A stretch of DNA of 64,000 nucleotides from Thiopseudomonas alkaliphila (GCF_001267175.1 NZ_CP012358.1:248001-312000), one strand, 5' to 3'. Shown: positions 8,407 to 17,494, counted from the first letter of the stretch. The notes: generated from the letters alone by a model not told the origin. Numbers and translations: made by a program.

Positions 8407-10668
8407 ATGTTGACTCAAGAATTAGAAAAAGCCCTTAACCTTGCGTTTAAAGAGGCGGCAGACTATCAGCATGAGTATGTCAGTGTTGAGCATTTACTCT
8501 TAGCGCTGCTAGAAAGTGTTGAGGTGCAAAAAATCATCGCCGGCTGTGGCGTACATCTAGAGCCGCTTAAGCAAGAAGTTTTGGCATTTATTTTAACCAC
8601 CCATCAATCTAATGCGTTGTTAATGAATGCTCCTGAGCCAACCCTTGGCTTTCAGCGTGTCTTACAAAGAGCCGTATCCCACGTACATAGTTCTGGTCGT
8701 ACGGAGGTAACCTGTGGTAATGCGCTGATTGCGATTTATTCTGAGCTCGATAGTCACGCCGTGTATATGTTGGAAAAAGCTGGACTGACGCGTTTAGAGG
8801 CAGTGACTTATCTGTCCCATGGTGAGGACTTAGCTGAGCCAGCATTAACTGAAGAGGCACTAGAAGAATCAGAGACTGAGCAAAGCAGTCAGAAAAGTGC
8901 GTTAGATAAGTACACACAAAACCTTAATCTGCTAGCTGAGCAAAATAAGATTGATCCGTTAATTGGGCGGGAACAAGAGTTAGAGCGAGTAGCGCAAATT
9001 TTAGCTCGGCGGCGGAAAAATAATCCGTTATTAGTGGGTGAGGCCGGAGTGGGTAAAACTGCGATTGCCGAAGGTTTAGCAAAAAATATTGTCGCGGGAA
9101 AGGTGCCTGCCATTTTAGCTGATACGGTAGTTTACTCCCTAGATTTAGGCGCTTTGTTAGCCGGTACCAAATACCGTGGTGATTTTGAAAAGCGTCTTAA
9201 AAGCTTGCTTGCTGAGCTGGCCAAGCAGCCTGATAGCGTACTGTTTATTGATGAGATTCACACTATTATTGGTGCCGGTGCGGTATCTTCAGGTGCGATG
9301 GATGCTTCCAATTTAATTAAGCCTTTGCTCAGCTCTGGACAGTTACGTTGTATGGGCTCGACTACGTTTCAAGAATATCGCGGTATTTTTGAAAAAGATC
9401 GGGCATTGGCGCGTCGCTTTCAAAAGGTCGATATTCAAGCACCTTCAGTGCAAGACACCTACTTAATTTTACAAGGTTTAAAAAGTCAGTTTGAGCAGCA
9501 TCATCAGATCAGCTATAGCGATGAGGCATTACGTACTGCTGCGGAATTAGCCGCGCGTTATATTACTGATCGACACTTACCAGATACCGCGATCGATGTG
9601 GTTGATGAAGCGGGCGCTTACGAGCAGTTACAACCCAGTGCACAGCGTAAAACTGAAATTGGGGTGTCGGAAATTGAAGCCGTGATTGCGAAAATTGCGC
9701 GTATTCCTGAGCGTCAAGTCAGCGCCAGCGATAAAGAAGTGCTTAAAAATTTAGAGCGTGATTTAAAGCTAACTGTGTTTGGCCAAGAGCCGGCGATTGA
9801 AGCCTTAAGTAGTGCAATTAAGCTGTCTCGAGCAGGCTTACGTCAGCCTAATAAGCCGATTGGCTCGTTCTTATTTGCCGGACCTACCGGTGTGGGTAAA
9901 ACCGAAGTGGCCAAGCAACTCGCCCGTGCGTTAGGCGTAGAGCTGATTCGCTTTGATATGTCGGAGTATATGGAAAAGCATACGGTATCGCGTTTAATTG
10001 GTGCACCGCCTGGCTACGTTGGTTTTGATCAGGGCGGATTGTTAACTGAGGCCATTACTCAGCAGCCACACTCTGTGTTGTTATTTGATGAAATTGAAAA
10101 GGCCCACCCTGAAGTCTTCAACCTGTTATTACAGGTAATGGATAACGGCACCTTAACCGATAACAACGGGCGTAAAGCAGATTTTCGCAATGTGGTGATT
10201 ATCTTGACCACCAATGCTGGTGCGACTGTGGCAGCTCGGGCATCGATTGGTTTTACCCAGCAAGATCATGCCAGTGATGCGCTGGGTGAAATTAATAAAT
10301 TATTTAGCCCAGAGTTTCGGAACCGCTTAGATAGTATTATTCAGTTTGGCCGCCTGTCAGAGCAAACCTTAACCAGCATTGTTGATAAACAAATAGCTGA
10401 GCTACAAATGCAGCTAGAAGAGAAAAAAGTTTATCTTGAGCTTACTGCTGCAGCTAAAACTTGGCTGGCTAAGGTGGGCTATGACCCGGCCATGGGGGCA
10501 AGACCTTTAGCTCGCGTGATCCAAGATAAAATTAAGCGAGTATTGGCTGAGGCGATCTTATTTGGCGAGTTACAGCAGGGTGGTTCGGTAGTGGCTGACT
10601 GCCAGCAGCAAGAGCTCTGCTTTAGCTATCAGCCACTAGCAGCTACTGAGCATAAACAATCAGTTTAA
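8407..10668 (+). CDS. clpA: ATP-dependent Clp protease ATP-binding subunit ClpA
   Basis: ClpA is the AAA+ unfoldase that pairs with ClpP and receives ClpS-bound N-degron proteins. It has 753 residues, the family size. An N-terminal Clp_N repeat domain is followed by two AAA modules with Walker A loops GEAGVGKT (about residue 211) and GPTGVGKT (about 491). Walker B motifs are LFIDEIHT and LLFDEIEKA. The ClpP-docking IGF loop is seen in RASIGFTQQD. AGGTGG stands eight bases before the ATG. In Pseudomonas the next gene is infA in the opposite direction; here a flavodoxin gene follows and infA is 37 kb away. Confidence 0.97.
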   Translation: MLTQELEKALNLAFKEAADYQHEYVSVEHLLLALLESVEVQKIIAGCGVHLEPLKQEVLAFILTTHQSNALLMNAPEPTLGFQRVLQRAVSHVHSSGRTEVTCGNALIAIYSELDSHAVYMLEKAGLTRLEAVTYLSHGEDLAEPALTEEALEESETEQSSQKSALDKYTQNLNLLAEQNKIDPLIGREQELERVAQILARRRKNNPLLVGEAGVGKTAIAEGLAKNIVAGKVPAILADTVVYSLDLGALLAGTKYRGDFEKRLKSLLAELAKQPDSVLFIDEIHTIIGAGAVSSGAMDASNLIKPLLSSGQLRCMGSTTFQEYRGIFEKDRALARRFQKVDIQAPSVQDTYLILQGLKSQFEQHHQISYSDEALRTAAELAARYITDRHLPDTAIDVVDEAGAYEQLQPSAQRKTEIGVSEIEAVIAKIARIPERQVSASDKEVLKNLERDLKLTVFGQEPAIEALSSAIKLSRAGLRQPNKPIGSFLFAGPTGVGKTEVAKQLARALGVELIRFDMSEYMEKHTVSRLIGAPPGYVGFDQGGLLTEAITQQPHSVLLFDEIEKAHPEVFNLLLQVMDNGTLTDNNGRKADFRNVVIILTTNAGATVAARASIGFTQQDHASDALGEINKLFSPEFRNRLDSIIQFGRLSEQTLTSIVDKQIAELQMQLEEKKVYLELTAAAKTWLAKVGYDPAMGARPLARVIQDKIKRVLAEAILFGELQQGGSVVADCQQQELCFSYQPLAATEHKQSV

Positions 10669-10684
10669 GGGCTGGAGTACAGTA

Positions 10685-11140
10685 ATGAAGAAAGTAGTGA
10701 TTGTTTCTGGAACGGTATTTGGTACCTCAGAAGAAGTGGCCTATGCAGCCGAGGAAATGTTACAAGCCCAAGGAATTGATGTTGAGTATAACAACCGTGT
10801 GACCTATCAGCAGTTAGCTGCCAGTGAGGCTGAGGTACTATTAGTGGTGACGTCCACCACCGGTATGGGCGAGTTGCCTGGGGCTTTAAACGTCTTGGTG
10901 CATGAGTTGCAAGATATGCCACCCCAGTGGGCGATTAAGCAAGGCGCTATTATTGCTTTGGGTGATGCCAGTTATGGTGAAACTTTTTGCGCGGGCGGTG
11001 AGCAGGTGCGGGAAATGTTTGCTGAGTTAGGTATTACTGAATTACAGCCGATGCTGAGACTGGATAGCAGCGCGACAGTAACCCCAGAGCTAGATGCTGT
11101 GCCTTGGATTGAACAATTGATTAGCCTGCTCCAAGCATGA
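10685..11140 (+). CDS. Flavodoxin domain protein (MioC-like)
   Basis: This is a small FMN-binding electron carrier of the flavodoxin fold, 151 residues. The phosphate-binding loop is [12 protein letters not shown] at the N terminus (family T/S-x-T-G-x-T/S). The second FMN loop region is [13 protein letters not shown] and the third is [14 protein letters not shown]. It resembles the short MioC-like flavodoxins rather than the long-chain Fld form. GGAG precedes the ATG. Its TGA overlaps the ATG of rluE (ATGA), so the two genes are translationally coupled, but the redox partner is not evident from the context. Confidence 0.88.
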   Translation: MKKVVIVSGTVFGTSEEVAYAAEEMLQAQGIDVEYNNRVTYQQLAASEAEVLLVVTSTTGMGELPGALNVLVHELQDMPPQWAIKQGAIIALGDASYGETFCAGGEQVREMFAELGITELQPMLRLDSSATVTPELDAVPWIEQLISLLQA

Positions 11141-11805
11141 GTGAAGTGAAGGGAGCTAGACGCGGCAAAAAGTTTTCAGTGGCAACTAAAGCTGTGTCTA
11201 AACCACGTACTCGACGACCACATTCGGGTTCTGCCAAAACTAGCGCACCAGTGTTACTTATGCTGAATAAGCCCTTTGATGTTTTAACTCAATTTACCGA
11301 CGGACAAGGGCGAGCCACTCTCGCAAACTATGTGCAGCGCCAAGATGTGTATCCAGCTGGTCGCCTTGATCGAGACAGTGAAGGCTTGGTGCTGTTAACC
11401 AATGATGGGCGCTTACAGGCCAGAATCAGTGAGCCAAAATATCAGGTCAGCAAAACCTATTGGGCGCAAGTCGAGGGGCAGGCCAGCGAAGCTCAGTTGG
11501 AGCAGTTGCGGCAGGGAGTGCAGCTTAAAGATGGCGTCACCAAACCGGCTACAGCACGCTTAATAGAAGAGCCCCAAGGGTTATGGCCACGGGTACCACC
11601 GGTGCGTTATCGAGCCAGTATTCCTACCAGCTGGATTGAGCTAACAATCAGTGAGGGACGCAACCGACAGGTGCGACGTATGACGGCGGCGGTTGGTTTG
11701 CCGACCTTACGTTTGGTGCGGGTACGTATTGGTCCTTGGCACTTAGGCGATTTGCCACAAGGTGCTTGCTGTGAAGTTAATGCTGACTTATTAGCTAAGC
11801 GCTAG
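11137..11805 (+). CDS. rluE: 23S rRNA pseudouridine synthase, RluE type
   Basis: This is an RsuA/RluB/E/F-class pseudouridine synthase. RluE modifies U2457 of 23S rRNA in E. coli. It has 222 residues. After a basic N-terminal tail comes [15 protein letters not shown], the catalytic motif [18 protein letters not shown] (catalytic Asp about residue 78), [11 protein letters not shown] and the C-terminal [21 protein letters not shown]. It lacks an S4 domain, as RluE does, which separates it from RluB/RluF. It overlaps the flavodoxin stop by four bases. Assignment to RluE rather than another short RsuA-like enzyme is likely but not certain. Confidence 0.88.
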   Translation: MSEVKGARRGKKFSVATKAVSKPRTRRPHSGSAKTSAPVLLMLNKPFDVLTQFTDGQGRATLANYVQRQDVYPAGRLDRDSEGLVLLTNDGRLQARISEPKYQVSKTYWAQVEGQASEAQLEQLRQGVQLKDGVTKPATARLIEEPQGLWPRVPPVRYRASIPTSWIELTISEGRNRQVRRMTAAVGLPTLRLVRVRIGPWHLGDLPQGACCEVNADLLAKR

Positions 11806-11831
11806 CTAATAAGCCAGGGATCGCTGAATGC

Positions 11832-12302
11832 TTATTCAGCAATAAAGTTAGGTACAGTGGCTAACTCAAGGGACAATTTTTCGTTGGGCGCTAATACTTT
11901 AGCTTCGCCTTCAACCACGGCTTTGCCTTCTTGGTTAACTACACGGGTTGCGATGCGAACACGGCCTTTAGGTAGCTTCTCTAGAACTTCTAGTTCTACC
12001 GTCAGGGTATCGCCTAGTTTGACTGGGCGAGTGAAGGTTAATTCTTGACCCAAATAAATCGAGCCAGGCCCTGGTAGTTCGCAAGCAATAGCCGCACTGA
12101 TTAAAGCACCGCTGAACATGCCGTGAGCAATACGTTCTTTGAACATAGTGGTGGCGGCAAACTCTGCATCCAGGTGTACCGGGTTGGCATCTCCTGACAC
12201 AGCTGCAAACATCAGAATATCTTTTTCCGTTACGGCTTTAGTAAAGGTAGCCTGTTGGCCTACGGTCAGTTCTTCGTAGGGGGTATTGGTGGCAATCGTC
12301 AT
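11832..12302 (-). CDS. MaoC-family dehydratase, (R)-specific enoyl-CoA hydratase type (PhaJ-like)
   Basis: This is a hot-dog-fold hydratase, 156 residues. PhaJ enzymes turn trans-2-enoyl-CoA from beta-oxidation into (R)-3-hydroxyacyl-CoA for polyhydroxyalkanoate synthesis. The hydratase-2 signature is visible: FAAVSGDANPVHLDAEFAA with the catalytic Asp and His, then RIAHGMFSGALISAA. The C-terminal part is less typical, so another acyl-CoA substrate is possible. AAGGAG precedes the ATG. It is divergent from fadD across 404 bp, which fits a fatty-acid-linked role. A PHA synthase gene is present about 28 kb away. Confidence 0.85.
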   Translation of the reverse strand: MTIATNTPYEELTVGQQATFTKAVTEKDILMFAAVSGDANPVHLDAEFAATTMFKERIAHGMFSGALISAAIACELPGPGSIYLGQELTFTRPVKLGDTLTVELEVLEKLPKGRVRIATRVVNQEGKAVVEGEAKVLAPNEKLSLELATVPNFIAE

Positions 12303-12706
12303 GGGTAACTCCTTAAAAATAGAGGAGTGTACTTCAGTCTGAGAAATACACTATATATCGTTAGTGGTATTACTATATTATTTTGTGACTAATAGCTGAA
12401 AGTTACAAGGCCAAAAAAGGCTAAATTGTTGAACGAAAGAATAATAAATTTAGCGTCCTAAGTTTAACCTTTAAGAAACACAAAAACTCGCGATAGCTAT
12501 GACTAAAGTAAGGTTGCCAATGCTAGTGGGGTGATTTTAAAGCTGTTATCGTTTTTTTAAACAAGCGTTCTAGTCTTTCTGTAACAGCGATCATTGCTAC
12601 TGATCAGCACAGAAAATTGCTAGTCGTTTTAGTCTTTAGCCATAAAAAACTGCCCGGCTAGCAGTAATAAGCATATGATTAGTCAATACATCGTAGGAGC
12701 AGGTAG
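12303..12706. promoter_or_regulatory. 404-bp divergent intergenic region between the MaoC gene and fadD, with a possible PsrA-like site
   Basis: This is AT-rich with no gene visible in any frame. AAAC-AAGC-GTTC at 12559-12570 resembles half-sites of the Pseudomonas fatty-acid regulator PsrA (consensus recalled as G/C-AAAC-N2-4-GTTT-G/C), with a mismatch in the right arm. A spaced inverted repeat agtgta...tacact lies near the MaoC start. No convincing complete -35/-10 pair was recognised. The fadD ribosome site TAGGAG is near the right edge. Confidence 0.3.
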
Positions 12707-14398
12707 ATGATTGAGAGTTTTTGGAAAGATAAATACCCTGAAGGTATTCCTACAGAAATTAATGCAGAAGAGTATCCCAATATCCAAGCGGTGATGCTTG
12801 AATCGTGCCGTCGATTTGCCAATAATCCCGCCTTCACTAACTTAGGTAAGCAATTAACCTATGGTGAGTTATATGAGTTATCTGGGCACTTTGCGTCGTG
12901 GATTCAAAACCATACCGATTTAAAGCCAGGCGATCGCATTGCTATTTTACTGCCTAACTTACTGCAATACCCGATTGCAGTGTTTGGTGCGATGCGTGCC
13001 GGACTGATTGTGGTGAACACTAACCCGCTGTATACCGCCCGTGAAATGGAGCATCAGTTTACTGACTCCGGTGCCACCGCAATTGTGTGTTTAGCCAACA
13101 TGGCGCACTTGGTTGAGGAAGTCTTACCGAAGACGCAAATTAAGCAAGTAGTGATTACTGAAGTAGGTGATATGTTGTCACCGCTAAAACGCTTCTTAGT
13201 CAATAATGTAGTGAAATTCGTGAAGAAAATGGTGCCGGCTTACCATATTGCCAACGCCATTAGTTTTAATGATGCGCTGAAAAAAGGCTCAGCTAAAGCG
13301 GCGCGTAATGTTGATCCAGACTTAAATGATGTTGCGGTACTGCAATATACTGGCGGTACCACTGGCGTAGCAAAAGGCGCCATGCTGACCCACAAAAACC
13401 TGATTGCCAATATGCAGCAAGCTCGGGTGTTAATGGCCAGTAACTTAGAAGAGGGTAAAGAAACGGTAGTTGCTCCTTTACCGCTGTACCACATTTACGC
13501 CTTCACGCTGCACTGTATGGCGATGATGATTACCGGTAATAACAACTTGCTGATCACTAACCCGCGAGATTTACCGAGCATGATTAAAGATCTGAAAAAA
13601 TTCAGTTTTTCAGGTTTTGTGGGCTTAAATACATTATTTGTGGCGTTGTGCAATAACGAGAAATTCCGTCAGTTAGATTTTTCTCGTTTAAAGCTCACCT
13701 TATCGGGTGGTATGGCGCTGCAAATTGCTACGGCTGAGCGCTGGACGGAGTTAACCGGTTCAAAAATTTGTGAAGGATACGGCATGACTGAAACGAGTCC
13801 TATTGTTTCGGTAAACCCTATTCAAGCCATTAAGTTAGGTACTATTGGTATTCCTGCACCTTCTACCCTATGTAAAATTATTGACGAAGAAGGGGTTGAA
13901 TTGCCTCTGGGTGAAGCGGGTGAGCTTTGCGTTAAAGGTCCGCAAGTGATGAAGGGCTACTGGCAGCGCGAAGAAGCAACCAAAGAAGTGCTAAGTGACG
14001 ATGGCTGGTTAAGAACCGGTGATATTGCGCTGATTCAAGAAGATGGCTATATGCGCATTGTGGATCGTAAAAAGGACATGATTGTAGTGTCAGGCTTTAA
14101 CGTGTATCCCAATGAGTTAGAAGATGTGCTAGCTAAAATTCCAGGCGTCTTACAAAGTGCGGCGATTGGTATTCCTTCAGATAAAACGGGAGAAAAAGTT
14201 AAAGTATTTTTAGCTTTAAAACCTGGCGTAACCTTAACCAAAGATGAAGTAGTTAAGCATATGCGTGCTAACTTAACCGGTTATAAGGTAGCGCGTGAAA
14301 TTGAGTTTAGAGATGAATTACCCACTACAAACGTAGGTAAAATTTTACGCCGTGAGTTGCGGGATGAAGAACTGAAAAAGATTCAAGCCGCTTCTTAA
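12707..14398 (+). CDS. fadD: Long-chain-fatty-acid--CoA ligase FadD
   Basis: FadD activates imported fatty acids to acyl-CoA with ATP and couples uptake to beta-oxidation at the inner membrane. It has 563 residues, standard length. The ANL-superfamily motifs are in order: YTGGTTGVAKGAMLTHKNL (A3, about residues 213-231), YGMTETSP (A5), GWLRTGDIALI (A7), YMRIVDRKKDMIVVSGFNVYP (A8) and the catalytic Lys in TNVGKILRRELR (A10). TAGGAG precedes the ATG. It is monocistronic with its own terminator and faces away from the MaoC-type hydratase. Pseudomonas often carries fadD1/fadD2 in tandem; only one copy is here. Confidence 0.95.
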   Translation: MIESFWKDKYPEGIPTEINAEEYPNIQAVMLESCRRFANNPAFTNLGKQLTYGELYELSGHFASWIQNHTDLKPGDRIAILLPNLLQYPIAVFGAMRAGLIVVNTNPLYTAREMEHQFTDSGATAIVCLANMAHLVEEVLPKTQIKQVVITEVGDMLSPLKRFLVNNVVKFVKKMVPAYHIANAISFNDALKKGSAKAARNVDPDLNDVAVLQYTGGTTGVAKGAMLTHKNLIANMQQARVLMASNLEEGKETVVAPLPLYHIYAFTLHCMAMMITGNNNLLITNPRDLPSMIKDLKKFSFSGFVGLNTLFVALCNNEKFRQLDFSRLKLTLSGGMALQIATAERWTELTGSKICEGYGMTETSPIVSVNPIQAIKLGTIGIPAPSTLCKIIDEEGVELPLGEAGELCVKGPQVMKGYWQREEATKEVLSDDGWLRTGDIALIQEDGYMRIVDRKKDMIVVSGFNVYPNELEDVLAKIPGVLQSAAIGIPSDKTGEKVKVFLALKPGVTLTKDEVVKHMRANLTGYKVAREIEFRDELPTTNVGKILRRELRDEELKKIQAAS

Positions 14399-14412
14399 GC
14401 ATCGCTGCTAAT

Positions 14413-14449
14413 AAAAAAGCTGGGTAGCCATAAGCTCCCAGCTTTTTTT
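14413..14449. terminator. Bidirectional terminator between fadD and the universal stress protein gene
   Basis: A 12-bp stem (aaaaaagctggg / cccagctttttt) with a 12-nt loop sits between converging genes, with T-runs in both directions. Confidence 0.9.
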
Positions 14450-14469
14450 ATCGCTAAAATTAAATGAAA

Positions 14470-15336
14470 TTAAGTTTTATTTTTTAGGTCGCGCTCTAAT
14501 TGCTCAATTCGATCTTGAGGTTTAAGCACTAAGACATCTGTTTGGATGCTATCTAGCACGACCTCTGCGGTATTACCAATCAGAGCACCAGACAAACCCG
14601 TGCGTGCCACAGTACCCATGACCGTGAGCACTGCACCTACTTCGTCAGCAGTGCGTGGAATTAAAAGATCAGCTGGACCTTCTTTGAGTGAGACTAAAGC
14701 GGGATCCAAGTCAAATAAGCTGACTAAGCTGTCACACAGCCCTTTATAGCGATTTTCAATGGTATCGCGTAGTTGGAAGGTGGGGTCAGCAGCTGACAGC
14801 ATAGGCGAGGGGTGAGCGGTAAACAGGTGTAGTTTGCCTTTAGTGACTTGGGTTAGCTCTAGCCCCGTAGAGACAATACTGTTCTGTAATTCGCGATGTT
14901 CAGGCTCAGTATTACCTAAATCAACCGCGGCTAATACATTGCCATTGGACCAATCATGGGTGGTTTTAACAATTAATACGGGAGCAGGGCAGAAGCGCAG
15001 TAGTTTCCAGTCTTCAGGGGTTAACAGAACTTTTTTCAGTGGGTTTTCGGCATGGTGCTCTTTAATCACTAAGCCGCAGTTAAAAGCTTGTTGGGCTTGA
15101 ATTACTGTTTCATGGAAGGAGTTATGCCAGCTGGCCTCACCCTTTACGCTAAAGCCCTCATCGCGTAATTTGGTTATCAATTGCTGCACAGATTGATGTT
15201 GGGTGCCGTCTTTATCGCAGGCTAATAAGTAGAGATCAGACTGGGTTACCTGAGCAATATGCTTGGCACGGATCAGGGCCGGCGGTTCTTCATAGGCAGG
15301 GTTTAATACAACTAAGATGCTTCTAACTGAACGCAT
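14470..15336 (-). CDS. Universal stress protein, tandem-domain (UspE-like)
   Basis: This is a cytoplasmic stress-response protein of 288 residues formed of two Usp folds. Domain 1 begins RSILVVLNPAYEEPPALIRA. Domain 2 begins around NVLAAVDLGNTEPEH and ends with MGTVARTGLSGALIGNTAEV, which resembles the ATP-binding G-x2-G-x9-G-S/T signature and is followed by VLDSIQTDVLVLKP. Domain 1 has no such signature, the pattern seen in UspE. AAGGAG lies just before ATG 15336. It may be part of a stress or oxygen-response regulon, but no Anr box was verified. It appears to be a single-gene unit. Confidence 0.88.
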   Translation of the reverse strand: MRSVRSILVVLNPAYEEPPALIRAKHIAQVTQSDLYLLACDKDGTQHQSVQQLITKLRDEGFSVKGEASWHNSFHETVIQAQQAFNCGLVIKEHHAENPLKKVLLTPEDWKLLRFCPAPVLIVKTTHDWSNGNVLAAVDLGNTEPEHRELQNSIVSTGLELTQVTKGKLHLFTAHPSPMLSAADPTFQLRDTIENRYKGLCDSLVSLFDLDPALVSLKEGPADLLIPRTADEVGAVLTVMGTVARTGLSGALIGNTAEVVLDSIQTDVLVLKPQDRIEQLERDLKNKT

Positions 15337-15405
15337 GATGTCTCCTTACGTTATTTAGCCTAAAAGGTTAGGATGTCACAGTGCTTGGTTAGTCGCGCTG
15401 CTTAG

Positions 15406-15438
15406 CATCAATAGAAAGTCAGTTACTTTCTATTGATG
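15406..15438 (-). terminator. Perfect 13-bp hairpin downstream of ndh
   Basis: catcaatagaaag and ctttctattgatg form a perfect 13-bp stem with a 7-nt loop, 37 bp past the ndh stop. There is no U-tract on either side, so it may act as a 3'-end stabiliser or a factor-dependent terminator. Confidence 0.5.
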
Positions 15439-15475
15439 GCTGTTGGGTTAACCTAATTTAAGCAAGAGTGCTTAA

Positions 15476-16768
15476 TCAGTGTAGCTTCATTCGTGGATGA
15501 GTCCGTTTGCTGATTTTATCGGTAATCATCATTAACCCGGTTCTAAACACACCAAATAGCACCACTTGATGCATACGGTAGAGCGAAATATAAAACATGC
15601 GGGCTAACCAGCCCTCAACGTTTACGGTGCGCATCAGGCCGCCCATAATATTACCTACGGCACTGTATTTAGATAGGGATACGAGTGAGCCATAATCTTT
15701 GTACAGATAATCGGGTAAAGGTTGCTTATTTAAATGCAGTTTTAAGGCTTTAGTTAAAAAAGCGGCTTGCTGGTGTGCCGATTGAGCTCTAGGTGGTACA
15801 TTTTTTTCGCTGCCAGCAAATAATGGACAGGCTGCGCAGTCGCCCATGGCAAAAATATTATCGTCTAAAGTGGTTTGTAGAGTATTACGTACCACCAGCT
15901 GATTAATTTTATTGGTTTCTAGGCCATCTAATTGGGTTAGAAACTTAGGTGCGCGTACTCCGGCAGCCCAAACTTTTAGCGAGGCTGGAATAAACACATC
16001 ATTTTTACAGTGCACGCCTTCAGCAGTAATTTCCTCAACCGCTGAAGAGGTTTGTACATTTACGCCTAATTTGAGTAATTGCTGATGTGCTTCGCGGGCG
16101 ATCTTATCGGAAAGAGCAGGAAGGACTCGGGGGCCTGCTTCGATCAGGTGAATCTTCATGTTTTCTGGGCGAATATTGCTTAAGCCATAGGCTGATAGCT
16201 GTTGCGCGGCATTACGCAGCTCAGCGGCTAGCTCTACACCGGTGGCGCCAGCGCCGACAATGGCGATATTGACGGTGCTTTCTTCTTCTTTGGCATGGGC
16301 TTTTAGGTATTCGCCTAAGAGCTGCTGATGAAAGGATTCTGCATGTTTTGGGCTATCTAAAAAAATCGAGTGTTCAGCGGCGCCTTTAGTGCCAAAGTCA
16401 TTGGTTAGACTACCTACTGCAATCACTAAGGTGTCATAGCCTAAGGTTCTAGCCGGTACTAACTCATGGCCGGCCTCATCATAGGTAGCCGCTAGCTCAA
16501 TGGTTTTCTCGGTACGGTTTAATCCAGTTAGACGGCCAATTTGAAAGTTAAAGTGATTCCATTTGGCTTGAGCCACATAGTTTAGCTCATTGTCTGTGCT
16601 AAGCGAGCCGGTAGCCACTTCATGGAGTAGGGGCTTCCAAATGTGGGTTAAGTTGGGGTCAACTAAGGTAATACGTGCTTTTTTTTGTTTGCCTAAGCTT
16701 CGGCCTAAGCGAGTCGCTAGCTCTAAACCGCCAGCGCCTCCTCCCACAACTACGATACGATGTAGCAT
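15476..16768 (-). CDS. ndh: Type II NADH:quinone oxidoreductase (NDH-2)
   Basis: NDH-2 is a single-subunit, non-proton-pumping NADH dehydrogenase that passes electrons to quinone at the inner membrane. It has 430 residues. The N-terminal FAD-binding loop is VVVGGGAGGLELATRLG. The second Rossmann NADH loop is IAIVGAGATGVELAAELRN near residue 180. FAMGDCAACP is the FAD-contacting motif near residue 300, and AQSAHQQA is the quinone-site block of the family. The C-terminal part is amphipathic and basic, as expected for membrane attachment. It is transcribed alone, downstream of a lipoprotein gene with its own terminator. Confidence 0.92.
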   Translation of the reverse strand: MLHRIVVVGGGAGGLELATRLGRSLGKQKKARITLVDPNLTHIWKPLLHEVATGSLSTDNELNYVAQAKWNHFNFQIGRLTGLNRTEKTIELAATYDEAGHELVPARTLGYDTLVIAVGSLTNDFGTKGAAEHSIFLDSPKHAESFHQQLLGEYLKAHAKEEESTVNIAIVGAGATGVELAAELRNAAQQLSAYGLSNIRPENMKIHLIEAGPRVLPALSDKIAREAHQQLLKLGVNVQTSSAVEEITAEGVHCKNDVFIPASLKVWAAGVRAPKFLTQLDGLETNKINQLVVRNTLQTTLDDNIFAMGDCAACPLFAGSEKNVPPRAQSAHQQAAFLTKALKLHLNKQPLPDYLYKDYGSLVSLSKYSAVGNIMGGLMRTVNVEGWLARMFYISLYRMHQVVLFGVFRTGLMMITDKISKRTHPRMKLH

Positions 16769-16825
16769 TTAGATCAACCTTGTTTTAAAAGTGAAAAATT
16801 TTTAAAACTATAGCTGCTCAACACA

Positions 16826-16863
16826 AAAAAAGAGAGTCCAAAATGCCTTGAACTCTCTTTTTT
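16826..16863 (-). terminator. Rho-independent terminator after the helical lipoprotein gene
   Basis: A perfect 12-bp stem (aaaaaagagagt / actctctttttt) with a 14-nt loop. On the minus strand it is followed by a run of U, 41 bp after the lipoprotein stop. Confidence 0.88.
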
Positions 16864-16903
16864 CTTAACACCTAACTAAAATTAGCTAGATTAGCGCAAT
16901 AAA

Positions 16904-17494
16904 TTATTGCTCTGCTTTCTCTTTAGCCGACTCAAATGCATTTTTGGTTGCATCTTTAGCTTCTTGTAGCTTAGCTTTGGCATCCGTTTTTTCTGCGTTT
17001 AAACTTTCTTTGGCGGCATCAAGTTTATCTTTGGCCGATTGCTCAAGGGCCTCAGTTTTTTCATTGGCAGCTGCTTTTGCATCTAAAGCTTTTTCTTTAG
17101 CAGCTTCTTGAGCCGCGTCTAGTTTTGCTTCAGTTGCCTCTTTAGCTTTTTCAGCAGCCTCTTTACTTGCTTCTTTGGCATCTTCAGCAGCGTCTTTGGC
17201 TTTAGCTGCTTGATCTTCTGCTTTTTCTTTAAGCTTGTCAGTGGCTTCTTGGCTGTCATCAAGCGCATCTTTAGCAGCATCTTTTGCATCGTCTAGCTTG
17301 TCAGCCATCACCTCTTTAGCATCTTCAGCTTTTTGGCTAATGGCACTTGAAGTTTCACTGGCTGCTTGTTTGACTGAAGTGGCTGCATCGGATAAAGAGT
17401 CTTTAGCCGCTTGTTGTTTGTCCTCTGCAGAGTCGCAAGCAGCTAATCCTAAAGAGGCAGCAATAATCAGTGAACTTAGTAATGTTTTTTTCAT
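16904..17494 (-). CDS. Predicted lipoprotein with a long charged alpha-helical (LEA-like) domain
   Basis: The function is unknown. The 196-residue protein has a lipoprotein signal peptide with lipobox LAAC (Cys20) followed by Asp at +2, which in enterobacteria retains a lipoprotein in the inner membrane. After processing, the remaining 176 residues consist almost only of Ala, Lys, Asp, Glu, Ser, Thr and Gln, with no Cys, Trp, Tyr, Pro or Gly. They form repeating short units such as AKDAAEDAKEAS, predicting one long helix or coiled coil in the periplasm. The pattern resembles LEA-type or apolipoprotein-like repeats. AAGGAA precedes the ATG, and it has its own terminator. Confidence 0.85.
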   Translation of the reverse strand: MKKTLLSSLIIAASLGLAACDSAEDKQQAAKDSLSDAATSVKQAASETSSAISQKAEDAKEVMADKLDDAKDAAKDALDDSQEATDKLKEKAEDQAAKAKDAAEDAKEASKEAAEKAKEATEAKLDAAQEAAKEKALDAKAAANEKTEALEQSAKDKLDAAKESLNAEKTDAKAKLQEAKDATKNAFESAKEKAEQ

